Shown: positions 26,121 through 34,423, numbered from the stretch's first letter. The stretch: DNA of 64,000 nucleotides from Nitrosopumilus sp. Nsub (GCF_001541925.1 NZ_LQMW01000017.1:1-64000), one strand, 5' to 3'. Made by a program: numbers and translations. Notes: a model not told the origin generated them from the sequence alone.

Positions 26121-26579
26121 TTAATCATCGTTGTTTTTTTCGGGTAAAGTGTAACTAGAAATTATTTTTTCAATATCAATAACTAGACTATCTTTAATTT
26201 TTTTTAAGGAATTTTCAGGATTGTCAGATTGAGAAATTAAATAATTTAATTGGTCCAATACAGCATGTTTAACACGTAAAACTAACAATTCAGAAATACT
26301 TTTTTCACTAGTAAAATCAGCTTCTGTAATATTGACGGCCTGGTTTGCCATCTGAAAAGTAAAAGAAGAAGAATACCCACCCCTACTAAATGCAATGTCC
26401 CTAAGTACCAATTTTTTTACCTCATCAGGATTTCCCATTCCTGAACGTCCAACCATATCATTCAATTGGTCCAAAATTGCATATTGTACTCTAGTTTGCA
26501 ACAATTCAGGAATTGTTTTAGCATTTTCAATTTCAGTAATACTTACTTTTTCATTACCAATTGTGATAATTTTGTTCAT
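26121..26579 (-). CDS. Hypothetical protein made of two tandem repeats
   Basis: 152 residues. Residues 12-60 (VSITEIENAKTIPELLQTRV, then AILDQLN) repeat as residues 81-130 (VNITEADFTSEKSISELLVL, then AVLDQLN), both followed by a KKL-V-DI helix. Each unit is an ITE strand plus two helices. No known family is recognised. The duplicated LLxxRVxxAxLDQLN helix suggests a symmetric binding or dimer surface. Confidence 0.6.
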   Translation of the reverse strand: MNKIITIGNEKVSITEIENAKTIPELLQTRVQYAILDQLNDMVGRSGMGNPDEVKKLVLRDIAFSRGGYSSSFTFQMANQAVNITEADFTSEKSISELLVLRVKHAVLDQLNYLISQSDNPENSLKKIKDSLVIDIEKIISSYTLPEKNNDD

Positions 26580-26631
26580 AATCGAAATTAGAATTATTTT
26601 GTGTATAAAGTATTTCTAAAAATTAGTTTTG

Positions 26632-26712
26632 AATCGTTTAGAATAATGGGGCCGACAGTCCAACGCATGGACTGCCGGCTTGTTCCCCGAACGGTTTGAA
26701 TTCGATGTCACA
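26632..26712 (+). ncRNA. Candidate GC-rich hairpin RNA
   Basis: In an A+T-rich gap, CCG-A-CAGTCC (26652-26661) pairs with GGACTG-C-CGG (26669-26678) around loop AACGCAT. GGGG (26648-26651) pairs with CCCC (26685-26688), and CGTT (26635-26638) with AACG (26690-26693). TATAAA at 26604-26609 predicts a start near 26632. It forms one long hairpin with internal loops, somewhat H/ACA-like, but an ACA box at the right distance is not evident. Confidence 0.45.
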
Positions 26713-26747
26713 AATTATTTGGAAATATATCATTTAAACCTTTGAAA

Positions 26748-27341
26748 TTATTTTAAATCCAATTTAGGAGGTCTAATTTTTCGAAGGGTTCCAAAGAGAA
26801 CTCCGATTGTCACGCCCAACTGATAAAGAAAATACAACAATACTTCAAAAGAACTAGGAGTAAGATCTGTGAATCGACTTAATGCAGTAAATATCAATAA
26901 CAAGCTACTAAAGAAGAAAACAAATCCTTTTACAATTCCATGTAAATTTGTAAATTTTAAAATCACAAAAGTCATAACCATAATTGAAAAAGCAAGAACA
27001 GTCAAAAATCCAGTATTCATTCCAAAAATCATAAAAACAGTTGAAACAAAATCATTAGGATTTGTTACAGCCAAATTAGTAAGATCAATTTTTTCAGGAG
27101 ATTGAAAACGAGGAACACTAAGAATTGTATTTATTAAAAATAAAACAAATAATGACACCGATACGGTTTTTAGATGATTTTGTAAGCGTGGAAATCTTAT
27201 GAGAATTGCCCTACCTAAAAAAATTCCCTGAGATAAACCAATTCCAAACGTACTCAGTATTACAATGAATTGGATTAAAGGATCATTGAAATTTTCAGCA
27301 AGAATAGGGAATAAAGCCATTAATTTGAAAATGTAAGACAA
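26748..27341 (-). CDS. Six-TM membrane protein, paralogue of the 41284 protein
   Basis: 197 residues with about six hydrophobic segments (near 22-42, 60-78, 97-128, 133-158, 165-190) and a basic C-terminus. The last segment, YFLYQLGVTIGVLFGTLRK, resembles FLYTFYQAGIVGGAFFAMNR in the membrane protein at 41284-41970, and the overall layout matches. No catalytic or transport motif is seen. Function unknown. Confidence 0.65.
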   Translation of the reverse strand: MSYIFKLMALFPILAENFNDPLIQFIVILSTFGIGLSQGIFLGRAILIRFPRLQNHLKTVSVSLFVLFLINTILSVPRFQSPEKIDLTNLAVTNPNDFVSTVFMIFGMNTGFLTVLAFSIMVMTFVILKFTNLHGIVKGFVFFFSSLLLIFTALSRFTDLTPSSFEVLLYFLYQLGVTIGVLFGTLRKIRPPKLDLK

Positions 27342-27430
27342 TAAAATATGAGTTTCCCATGAGAGATGTTTTAAAAAACATAAAACAAAAAATAAGTAAA
27401 TTTAATATCTCATATACAGAAGTCGAAAAT

Positions 27431-28585
27431 ATGCTGAAGATAATGTTCATAGTACTTTTAATTGGGTTTGTAGGAATTTCAGCTGAACAAGCATATTCAC
27501 AAGAAATTGGATTATCTACTTTTCAAGAATCAGCTCAAGTCATTATTGATGAAAAGATTTCAAAAACAAATATTGTATCAATAACTCTACTTAGTACTAA
27601 CATTCAAGAAATTAGAATCCCAATGGAATTAGAAGAGAAAATTAGAAACAATGAAAGAATTGAGGCAATAATAATTACAAATGAAAATAATTGTGTACTA
27701 GGAGTTACAGATCAATCATGTATTTTGATCAACATTGAAAGAAATCCAGAAGACAAAGGAATCAATGCCATACAAGAGTCATCAAAAGCGATAGGAGAAT
27801 CATTAATTGATGAAATTAATCAAGTGTTTGATACCAATGCAAAATTTTTCCAAGTTTATATTCACAGTAATGCCGAAGCAAATGAATTGTTAGACACTTC
27901 AGGGGTTGTTTCAGGTACAGGTACCATTTCAGCAGTATATACAATGTCAATGGAAGATACCGATTCAATGTATGGAAAACTATCATCAATGCTCATATCT
28001 AGTAGCATTAGAGAGAATGGAGGATTTTATGATGTTGCAAAAACTCTATCCACAGATGAAAATGCAAAAATGTCATTTTCTATAATTCCAACAGAATCAA
28101 AATCGCTGTTACAGTTAAGAGTTGCAACAAACAGTCCAATTGAAAATGAAATTAAATCAGGCATAGAAATTAATCCATTGGAATTTTTTAAAATCAATGA
28201 ACTTACTAGATCAAACTACTTTTCAGATGGCAATTATCCACTAAATTCCTTATTTCAAATAATCATATTATCAGATGAAGAAACTAACGTATCAGACGTT
28301 AAAGGAAACATCATACCAACTCAAAATATTGATGGAATAGAGATGCCAACAGAGCTTACAAATGAAGGATGGATTTTTGATCCGCAGAAAGGAGAACAAA
28401 TTCAAGGCAAATTTATTTTTGGAGAACGTGATTCAATTAATGAAGAGGAGTTAAAATTTTCATTAGGCGGGGATAGGATCAAACATGAAGAAATACAATC
28501 AGATGAATCAATTATAGTTGTAGTAATTATTGCAGTAATTTCAATTGGTGCAGCAATTTTTTATCTTAAAGGCTACAAAAAATAA
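27431..28585 (+). CDS. Secreted protein with C-terminal membrane anchor
   Basis: From ATG at 27431 the 384-residue protein begins with a signal peptide (MLKIMFIVLLIGFVGISAEQ, cleavage near AYS) and ends with a TM helix (IIVVVIIAVISIGAAIFYL) plus KGYKK. It is probably anchored outside the membrane. I trimmed 24 residues from the longest frame (27359): an AAATTTAATATC box near 27397-27407 is 25-30 nt before 27431, and the trimmed start exposes the signal peptide. No enzyme motif is recognised. Confidence 0.65.
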   Translation: MLKIMFIVLLIGFVGISAEQAYSQEIGLSTFQESAQVIIDEKISKTNIVSITLLSTNIQEIRIPMELEEKIRNNERIEAIIITNENNCVLGVTDQSCILINIERNPEDKGINAIQESSKAIGESLIDEINQVFDTNAKFFQVYIHSNAEANELLDTSGVVSGTGTISAVYTMSMEDTDSMYGKLSSMLISSSIRENGGFYDVAKTLSTDENAKMSFSIIPTESKSLLQLRVATNSPIENEIKSGIEINPLEFFKINELTRSNYFSDGNYPLNSLFQIIILSDEETNVSDVKGNIIPTQNIDGIEMPTELTNEGWIFDPQKGEQIQGKFIFGERDSINEEELKFSLGGDRIKHEEIQSDESIIVVVIIAVISIGAAIFYLKGYKK

Positions 28586-29137
28586 TCAAACTAAAAGAAC
28601 TGCAGCTGCAAAAACAGTTGTCCATTTTCCATCTTTGTCACCTTTTGTAGATTGAGTGATATTATGAGTATTGTAAATTTCTCCAGAGATAGACCATTGT
28701 TGTCGTTTTTCATCCCAATCTTTGTCAGCATCGAAAGGAATTCCTAATGAGGATGCAAGCATTTGAGCTGCAATATCCTCTGCATAATCACCAGCTTGAA
28801 CCTCATTTTGACCAAATGATTCATACTCTGACAAATAGCCATAGCGTTCCTTATCTTTTGGTTGAGCAATACCTACAGAAGCAGCACATACTCTATGAGG
28901 TTCTTTTGTTTGATTTTTAGAATAAATTGTAAATAAAATCTGTCCTGCTTTGATTTTTTTCAAACCTTCCTTTCGGGTAATCAGTTTAGCATGTGGTGGG
29001 AAAATACTAGAAATCAATACAAGATTTGTTCCAGCAATTCCTGCATCTCTTAAAGCATATTCAAAACTAGTGAGCCTATCTTCATGAACACCTTTACCTC
29101 TTGTGAGGAATAATTCTTTGGCAACTAAGTCTAACAT
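28586..29137 (-). CDS. pdaD: Pyruvoyl-dependent arginine decarboxylase
   Basis: 183 residues. The proenzyme self-cleaves at a serine (LVLISSIFPPHA, Ser43/Ser44) to form a pyruvoyl group, which then decarboxylates arginine to agmatine for polyamine synthesis. Further family landmarks are PHRVCAASVGIAQP, GYLSEYESFG and the C-terminal GKWTTVFAAAVLL. Length matches the archaeal enzyme. The stop abuts the stop of the convergent membrane-anchored gene. Confidence 0.92.
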   Translation of the reverse strand: MLDLVAKELFLTRGKGVHEDRLTSFEYALRDAGIAGTNLVLISSIFPPHAKLITRKEGLKKIKAGQILFTIYSKNQTKEPHRVCAASVGIAQPKDKERYGYLSEYESFGQNEVQAGDYAEDIAAQMLASSLGIPFDADKDWDEKRQQWSISGEIYNTHNITQSTKGDKDGKWTTVFAAAVLLV

Positions 29138-29192
29138 TTCTGAATTCCTGATAGAGAATTATTATTTATACTTTAATTCTTTGAAATGAGAT

Positions 29193-29432
29193 TTACTTGT
29201 CAGATTTTGATTTTTTCTTTTTCTTTCTTTTGTCAGGTTCAGATTTAATTTGAGTAAGATAGATGAATGTAAAGAATGCTCCCAAGCCCACATTGATCAA
29301 CCCCAAAAAGGTTATCATCATTTTGAGATTTGGAGGAGTAATAGCAGACAGTCCTATCAGAATACCGACAATTCCGGTTGCAAAAAACATCATCATGAGA
29401 ACCTTAACTCGAGTAGGTTCAATGTATCTCAT
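29193..29432 (-). CDS. Small two-TM membrane protein
   Basis: From ATG at 29432 the protein is 79 aa: a short N-terminus (MRYIEPTRVK), two TM helices (MMMFFATGIVGILIGLSAIT and a second near 40-62) and a very basic Lys-rich tail (DKRKKKKKSKSDK). A TTTATAACA box near 29455-29463 sets the start four codons inside the longest frame. Function unknown. Confidence 0.6.
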   Translation of the reverse strand: MRYIEPTRVKVLMMMFFATGIVGILIGLSAITPPNLKMMITFLGLINVGLGAFFTFIYLTQIKSEPDKRKKKKKSKSDK

Positions 29433-29546
29433 AACAAATATCAAAAACTCAATGTTATAAATTGAAAGGTGTGGAGATTATTTTAAAAAAATACAATACT
29501 ATCTCAGGTAACACTTTAAACCTTCAAAAAATTCAATGTATTTCGT

Positions 29547-29620
29547 GCCACTGTAGCTCAGCCTGGTAGAGCAACTGATTTGTAATCAGTAGGTCATGGG
29601 TTCAGATCCCGTCAGTGGCT
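29547..29620 (+). tRNA. tRNA-Thr (TGT)
   Basis: Full cloverleaf: acceptor GCCACTG/CAGTGGC with U73 (usual for archaeal tRNA-Thr), D stem GCTC/GAGC, anticodon arm ACTGA-TTTGTAA-TCAGT (anticodon TGT), variable AGGTC, and T arm ATGGG-TTCAGAT-CCCGT. No intron. No encoded CCA. A T-rich stretch follows. Confidence 0.95.
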
Positions 29621-29685
29621 TTTAATTTTCAATGAGATGCAGGTATTTACAATACGAATAAGTAGACTAAAATGAGAAATATTCT

Positions 29686-30489
29686 ATGGATGAAAATTCT
29701 TTTGTAGAGAATATTAAAAAAGATGAAAAAGTAATAAAAAAATCAACTTTCAATTCATTGATTATTGGAATCATTATCATAACAGGAATTGCAGCATTTT
29801 TTGCAGGATCATTTGTTTCAAATTTAAATTCTGAACAAGTATCACAAAAAGAATTCGAAAATGCAATTGCAGAATTAGAATTAAAAATGCTTGAAAAGCA
29901 ATTACCTACAAGTCAACCAAATCCATCACCAAAAATATCTGCAGACGATGATCCAGTAATTGGTAATCCAGATGCACCAATCACAATTATAGAATTTTCA
30001 GATTTTCAATGTCCATTTTGTGCTAAGTTTCACATACAAACACTTCCTGCAATAATGGATGAGTATATTGAAAAAGGAACTGTCAAACTAGTATTCAGAG
30101 ATTTTCCAATACAGAGCATTCATCCTAATGCAGTTCCAGCATCTGTTGCCGCAGAATGTGCAAATGAACAGGGTAAATTTAAGGAAATGCACGACATCCT
30201 ATTTGAAAAACAAAATCAATGGAGTAATTTAGAAACAATCTATGCAATAGAATTGTTTAACCAATATTCATCAGAAATCCAATTAGAACAAGAACAATTT
30301 AGTTCATGTTTATCAACTGCAAAATACGTTAAAGAAATTCAAAATGATCTAAATGATGGAAGAACATATGGAATATCAGGAACACCAGGATTTTTTATTG
30401 GAAATGAACAAATAGGATTTACAGAATTAAAAGGAGCTCAACCATTTGAAAGTTTCAAAAAAATTATCGATAAACAGTTAGGAAATTAA
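29686..30489 (+). CDS. DsbA-like membrane-anchored thiol-disulfide oxidoreductase
   Basis: 267 residues: an N-terminal TM anchor at about 24-44, an extended Pro/Ser linker, then a thioredoxin-like DsbA domain starting at about 90 with DFQCPFCAKF (Cys109, Cys112), an inserted helical domain, and the cis-proline loop GISGTPGFFIG. It probably makes or reshuffles disulfides on the outer face of the membrane. Thaumarchaea commonly carry several such genes. Confidence 0.88.
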   Translation: MDENSFVENIKKDEKVIKKSTFNSLIIGIIIITGIAAFFAGSFVSNLNSEQVSQKEFENAIAELELKMLEKQLPTSQPNPSPKISADDDPVIGNPDAPITIIEFSDFQCPFCAKFHIQTLPAIMDEYIEKGTVKLVFRDFPIQSIHPNAVPASVAAECANEQGKFKEMHDILFEKQNQWSNLETIYAIELFNQYSSEIQLEQEQFSSCLSTAKYVKEIQNDLNDGRTYGISGTPGFFIGNEQIGFTELKGAQPFESFKKIIDKQLGN

Positions 30490-30529
30490 AATAACAAGCG
30501 TTTATTAGACCTGAAACAACGATTTGGAA

Positions 30530-30591
30530 TATCGGAATAATGACGAACAGGCAATGAGCTTTATCGTCATTGCTTAAGAGAAGAAAACAAA
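30530..30591 (+). promoter_or_regulatory. Structured leader of the DEAD-box helicase gene
   Basis: A GTTTATTA box near 30500-30507 predicts a start at about 30530, giving a leader of about 60 nt, unusual where most genes look leaderless. AATGACGA (30539-30546) pairs with TCGTCATT (30564-30571). Alternatively GCAATGA (30551-30557) pairs with TCATTGC (30567-30573). The two stems share TCATT and cannot coexist. Confidence 0.55.
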
Positions 30592-31911
30592 ATGACAAAA
30601 TTTAAAGAACTAGGATTAAAAGAAGAAGTACTTAGAGGAATTACTGACCAAGGTTTTGAAGAGGCTTTTGAGATTCAAGAAGCTGTAATTCCAGTATTGC
30701 TTTCAGGAAGAGATGTTGTAGGTCAAGCCCACACAGGTTCTGGAAAAACAGCAGCATTTGCATTATCAATGTTAAACGATATTACACCAAAACAAGGAAT
30801 TCAAGGACTAATCATGGCACCTACAAGAGAATTGGCAATACAGATCAGTACAGAAATTAAAAAAATGGGCAAATATACAGGAATCAAAACTGCAACTGTT
30901 TATGGAGGTCAAGGAATGGGAATTCAATTAGATGCATTACAAAGAGGAGTTGAAATTATTGTTGCAACTCCAGGTAGATTAATTGATCATCTCAAAAGAG
31001 GTTCAATTGAATTAGGAGACATCACCCACATTGTACTTGATGAAGCAGATACCATGTTGGATATGGGATTCATAGATGACATTCAGTTTATTTTAGATTT
31101 ATCACCAGAAGACAGAGTAATGTCTTTGTTTTCAGCAACAATGCCTACAGAAATTTTAAGGTTATCTGAAGATTATTTACACAATCCAAAACAATTCTTA
31201 TTGGATGCAGATGATCTAAGTGGTGAAGGTATAGACCAAGCATATTTAGTTATTAAAGACAGAGACAAATTCAAGTACCTTTTAGATTTTATTAAAAAAA
31301 CAAAAGGACAATCAGTAGTATTTTGTTCAACAAAATACAGAACAAGAGATGTTGCAAAATTTCTCCACCAAGAAAAATACAATGCAGTAGCTATCGAAGG
31401 TGACATGTCACAGAGTAGAAGAGAACAATCAATGGGTAAATTTAGAAGCGGTAAAGCAGATATTTTAGTTGCAACAGATGTTGTTTCAAGAGGCATCGAT
31501 GTTCCAAAAGTAGAATTAGTAGTCAATTATGATGTGCCAAACCAAGAAATGGCATACTTTCACAGAATAGGTAGAACAGCTAGAGCAGGAGCTGAAGGAA
31601 AAGCAATCACATTTGTATCATATTCATCAGTAGGAGATTGGAACATCATTAAACGTCAAATCAAAGTTCCATTACGTGATCTTAATCAAGAAATGAATAT
31701 TGAAATTTCAATTCCAGATCCGCTAAAAAGACAGTCATCACCACGAAGATATGGCGGAAGTGGCGGTTCTAGATCAAATTATTCTAGAGGAGGTAGCCGA
31801 GGCGGAGGCTACGGTCGAGGCGGAGGCTACGGTCGAGATAGCAGAGGAGGTAAAAGAAGAGATAACGACAGGGGCGGTAGAAATAGCTACGGTGGACGTA
31901 GTAGATGGTAA
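30592..31911 (+). CDS. DEAD-box RNA helicase with RGG-rich tail
   Basis: 439 residues. The Q-motif region is FEIQEAVIPVLLSGRD, Walker A AHTGSGKT ends at about residue 53, and it also shows PTRELAIQI, TPGRLIDHL, the DEAD box VLDEADTML, SAT, VATDVVSRGIDV and HRIGRTARAG. Residues after about 380 are a low-complexity RGG/GGYGR tail that binds RNA non-specifically. It unwinds RNA, probably in ribosome assembly or cold adaptation. Its leader can fold into two exclusive stems (30530-30591). Confidence 0.93.
   Translation: MTKFKELGLKEEVLRGITDQGFEEAFEIQEAVIPVLLSGRDVVGQAHTGSGKTAAFALSMLNDITPKQGIQGLIMAPTRELAIQISTEIKKMGKYTGIKTATVYGGQGMGIQLDALQRGVEIIVATPGRLIDHLKRGSIELGDITHIVLDEADTMLDMGFIDDIQFILDLSPEDRVMSLFSATMPTEILRLSEDYLHNPKQFLLDADDLSGEGIDQAYLVIKDRDKFKYLLDFIKKTKGQSVVFCSTKYRTRDVAKFLHQEKYNAVAIEGDMSQSRREQSMGKFRSGKADILVATDVVSRGIDVPKVELVVNYDVPNQEMAYFHRIGRTARAGAEGKAITFVSYSSVGDWNIIKRQIKVPLRDLNQEMNIEISIPDPLKRQSSPRRYGGSGGSRSNYSRGGSRGGGYGRGGGYGRDSRGGKRRDNDRGGRNSYGGRSRW
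31801..31836 (+). repeat. 18-bp perfect tandem repeat encoding GGGYGR
   Basis: Two identical copies of an 18-nt unit lie head to tail inside the helicase tail and encode two GGGYGR units. Local GC is far above the genome average. Copy number may vary between strains by slippage. Confidence 0.8.
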
Positions 31912-31962
31912 TATTACAAAAATTTAAAGACAAGAACCACTATACTAAAACAAGGTAAAAGA

Positions 31963-32199
31963 ATGCACAAAGGATTCATTTTATTAAATTGCGACTTAGG
32001 GGCAGAAGAATACATTGTTGATGAATTAAAACAGATGCCCATTATTAGTAATGCATACTTAACTTTTGGTGCATATGACGTAATTGCAGAAATTGAAACA
32101 GAGGATCAAGAAGGTTTTGAAAAAGTAGTTGCAACCATAAGAAAATTATCAAGAGTTGTTAGTACAATGACATTAAATGTAATTGATACAAGTAAATAG
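31963..32199 (+). CDS. Stand-alone Lrp/AsnC effector (RAM) domain protein
   Basis: 78 residues, RAM domain only: GFILLNCDLGAEEYIVDELK, then LTFGAYDVIAEIE and VVSTMTLNVI. It lacks an HTH. It shares NCDLGxEE and FGAYD with the protein at 8206. It lies about 50 nt behind the DEAD-box helicase, which may be coincidental. It probably senses a small molecule or modulates an Lrp regulator encoded elsewhere. Confidence 0.8.
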   Translation: MHKGFILLNCDLGAEEYIVDELKQMPIISNAYLTFGAYDVIAEIETEDQEGFEKVVATIRKLSRVVSTMTLNVIDTSK

Positions 32200-32224
32200 A
32201 TCGAAATCACAAATTAAAGTAAAA

Positions 32225-32425
32225 TTATTGTTTATCTAATTTCTTTTGAAGTTTAGAATTTTCTTTTTCCAATATCTTAACTTTTTTTACAACTTTTTTT
32301 AATTCTAAATTCATTTTTTTTAAATCTTGTTCGACTTTTAACAGATTATTTAATGAACGAGGTACTTTTTTAGTACTAAGTTCTTTTGAAGATTCAATTT
32401 TTTCTTTCAATTCTATGAGTTTCAA
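32225..32425 (-). CDS. Small coiled-coil protein
   Basis: 66 residues, Lys/Glu-rich with heptad-like leucines throughout (LNNLLKVEQDLKKMNLELKK, then ILEKENSKLQKKL). It is predicted to be a single long coiled coil. No domain is recognised. It may be co-transcribed with the 39-aa ORF just upstream on the same strand. Confidence 0.55.
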   Translation of the reverse strand: MKLIELKEKIESSKELSTKKVPRSLNNLLKVEQDLKKMNLELKKVVKKVKILEKENSKLQKKLDKQ

Positions 32426-32461
32426 TAGAGTTCTTTTTAGATCTTTCTAAAAAATCAATGA

Positions 32462-32581
32462 CTATGTATCTACATCATTTTTAGATTCTAATTCTTTTAG
32501 GACTTTATCGTATGCCTCAGGATCGATTTCTTTTAACTGAGCTAATATATCAAAAAAACTTTTATCAACATCATCAGTCAT
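32462..32581 (-). CDS. 39-aa acidic helical peptide
   Basis: An ATG at 32581 opens a 39-codon frame: MTDDVDKSFFDILAQLKEID and then AYDKVLKELESKNDVDT. The sequence is amphipathic and protein-like, and it precedes the coiled-coil gene by 37 nt on the same strand. Function unknown. Confidence 0.5.
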   Translation of the reverse strand: MTDDVDKSFFDILAQLKEIDPEAYDKVLKELESKNDVDT

Positions 32582-32891
32582 GATATATCAATTATTGTTC
32601 TACCTAAAATAATTGCTATTTTTTACAAAAACATTGGATTTATTGAATCAAAGTTAAGAGATTTAATAATTATCAATCCTAATTTTCTTCACGAAGTAAA
32701 TAAAATTCAAGGAAGTTCTGACAGAGTGAGATTAGGAATGTTTTTTGGAATTAGTAATAAAACTAAAAAGATCTTTTTCTGGGCATGATTTTTGTTAAAT
32801 TCTTACAAATTAAGAAAAAAGAGCATAAATTAACAAAATAAGTATCAGTAAGGGATTAATTGTTATATGAGTAAATTAGGATTGTTTCAAA
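32582..32891. other. Gap with an orphan open frame and a promoter
   Basis: The + strand is open from before 32593 to TGA at 32788 and reads protein-like (LIIINPNFLHEVNKIQGSSD, then RVRLGMFFGISNKTKKIFFW), but has no ATG, GTG or TTG start near its beginning. It may be the end of a decayed gene. A TTATATGAG box at about 32862-32870 serves the next gene. Nothing else is seen. Confidence 0.3.
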
Positions 32892-33182
32892 TTGCAGAAA
32901 ATTGAATATGAAGGAACAGTATGGGTACTGAATTACAATAATCCTAAACCACTTTTAGATCACTCAATTCACATGTTAGAAAAACATGGAATAAAACGAG
33001 AAGATATGGAAATTACAGAAACACCAAAAGCAAAAGTAGGAGCAATTGTCGTAGAAATATGGCCTTATGAGTTAGTTGTAGCAAGAGTCAGAACAACTAG
33101 AAATGATTCATTTATCAGTGGTACTGAATTAACTATTGAATTAAAACTAGATGAAAATGGAAATTACACAGATTACCTTTGA
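32892..33182 (+). CDS. Hypothetical protein
   Basis: A 96-residue soluble beta/alpha protein from a TTG start that lies 25 nt after a TATA box. It contains an alternating pattern (KAKVGAIVVEIWPYELVVAR, then TELTIELKLDENGNYTDYL). No known motif is seen. The TTGA overlap with the following membrane-anchored gene shows translational coupling, so the two products probably work together. Confidence 0.6.
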   Translation: MQKIEYEGTVWVLNYNNPKPLLDHSIHMLEKHGIKREDMEITETPKAKVGAIVVEIWPYELVVARVRTTRNDSFISGTELTIELKLDENGNYTDYL

Positions 33183-33868
33183 AAAAAAAGAAAATTCAAA
33201 ACATCATAATTCTTAGTATTGCAGTCATAATCATTGGCGGAATAATTTCATATAATTATTCAGTAGATATTACAAAACAAAAAGGATTACAGTTTGGAAA
33301 TGAATTAAGTCAAATTGAAAATCAAGTTTCAGAAATTCAAAATAAATTTTATTCTGAAAAAACCAAGTGGTCAGAAGGAGACGTTACAAAAGAAAAATTA
33401 TTTGAATTTTATGATGAACATATAGAAAATTTTCAAGAGATCATAACAAAATACGATGAGTTAACGCCACCAGAATCATTTCAAAGTTCAGTGGTGTTAT
33501 TAAAAATGTCAGCTGAAACTCAGCTTGAAAGTGATGTACAATTAATTGATTGGATTAAAACAGGTAATGAGGCATCAAAAATTCGTTCAGATGCATTAAT
33601 TCAAGAAGCATATGAATATCAAAACTTAGGGTTAGTTGAATTTCAAGCAGCAAAAGTAGGGATAAAACATTATGTGGGAGGCGAAAAATTTGAAGAGCCT
33701 CAAGGAGTTTCACCACAAAAAGTTTCACAAGTTTCAGAAAAAATGAAAGAGCGATGTAATGAGCAATTTAGAAACGAATCAGGAGGATTTGATTCTAATG
33801 AAATAGAAATTGAATGGTTTAATTGTAATAATAAAGCTGAAGATTGGAAAATGGAACACATGCCATAA
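33179..33868 (+). CDS. Membrane-anchored extracellular helical protein
   Basis: 229 residues. A basic start (KKKKIQN) is followed by one TM helix (IIILSIAVIIIGGIISYNYS), then an acidic helical domain outside the membrane with coiled-coil character (LSQIENQVSEIQNKFYSEKT). Two Cys near the C-terminus (ERCNEQF, WFNCNNK) may form a disulfide. It overlaps the upstream gene by 4 nt. It resembles sensor-type helical bundles, but no signalling domain is present. Confidence 0.6.
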   Translation: MKKKKIQNIIILSIAVIIIGGIISYNYSVDITKQKGLQFGNELSQIENQVSEIQNKFYSEKTKWSEGDVTKEKLFEFYDEHIENFQEIITKYDELTPPESFQSSVVLLKMSAETQLESDVQLIDWIKTGNEASKIRSDALIQEAYEYQNLGLVEFQAAKVGIKHYVGGEKFEEPQGVSPQKVSQVSEKMKERCNEQFRNESGGFDSNEIEIEWFNCNNKAEDWKMEHMP

Positions 33869-33881
33869 ATAAAAATTTAGA

Positions 33882-34352
33882 TTACAATAATTCACAGGTT
33901 TCCAATAAATCCAAAGTAGGAGAAATTTCTTTAATTAAATAGGATGTATCAAGAGGAGTGGGTTCAGAAAATTTTACAGGAAATGTTATTGTTAACATAT
34001 CTTGATCAGTATGAGAAATTCCAATAAAATGTGAAGAATTATTTATTTTGGACAACAGAGAATCCCATTTTTGAAGATGTGTAGAGACTCTAGACACATT
34101 TTGTTGAACATTAGATAAAGTAGTATTCAAATCAGTGTCAAATAATCTGAATTTAACAAGAGGAATCATAATCATTCCACCAGAAATTTTTTCATGATTT
34201 TGGATTTTTGATAAAATCACATCATCAGGATTTTTAGACAAAGATAAATCACCGTAATCAGGATCAAAATACCCAGTAATTAATTTGGAAGAATCAAATA
34301 TTCGATAATATCCATCTTCAAAATCTAATTTCCAATTTCCCAAGAAAATCAT
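33882..34352 (-). CDS. Hypothetical protein
   Basis: 156 residues with an N-terminal beta-rich half (MIFLGNWKLDFEDGYYRIFD, SSKLITGYF) and a C-terminal alpha/beta half. No signal peptide, TM segment, Cys motif or known fold is recognised. It converges on the membrane-anchored gene with a 13-nt gap. Confidence 0.55.
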   Translation of the reverse strand: MIFLGNWKLDFEDGYYRIFDSSKLITGYFDPDYGDLSLSKNPDDVILSKIQNHEKISGGMIMIPLVKFRLFDTDLNTTLSNVQQNVSRVSTHLQKWDSLLSKINNSSHFIGISHTDQDMLTITFPVKFSEPTPLDTSYLIKEISPTLDLLETCELL

Positions 34353-34423
34353 TCAATTAAACCAATTACTAAACTTTTATTTGAAAATAAAACGTGGTTG
34401 ATGTTTATCACAGAAATGAAAAA

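Noticed and set aside
26632-26712. H/ACA guide RNA or degenerate tRNA
   Set aside because: The GGTTTGAATTCG stretch resembles a T-loop, but there is no acceptor stem, and no ACA lies 14-16 nt from a pocket.
32593-32788. About 65-codon plus-strand ORF
   Set aside because: The sequence is protein-like, but no usable start codon is present; kept only as a possible gene remnant in the gap note.
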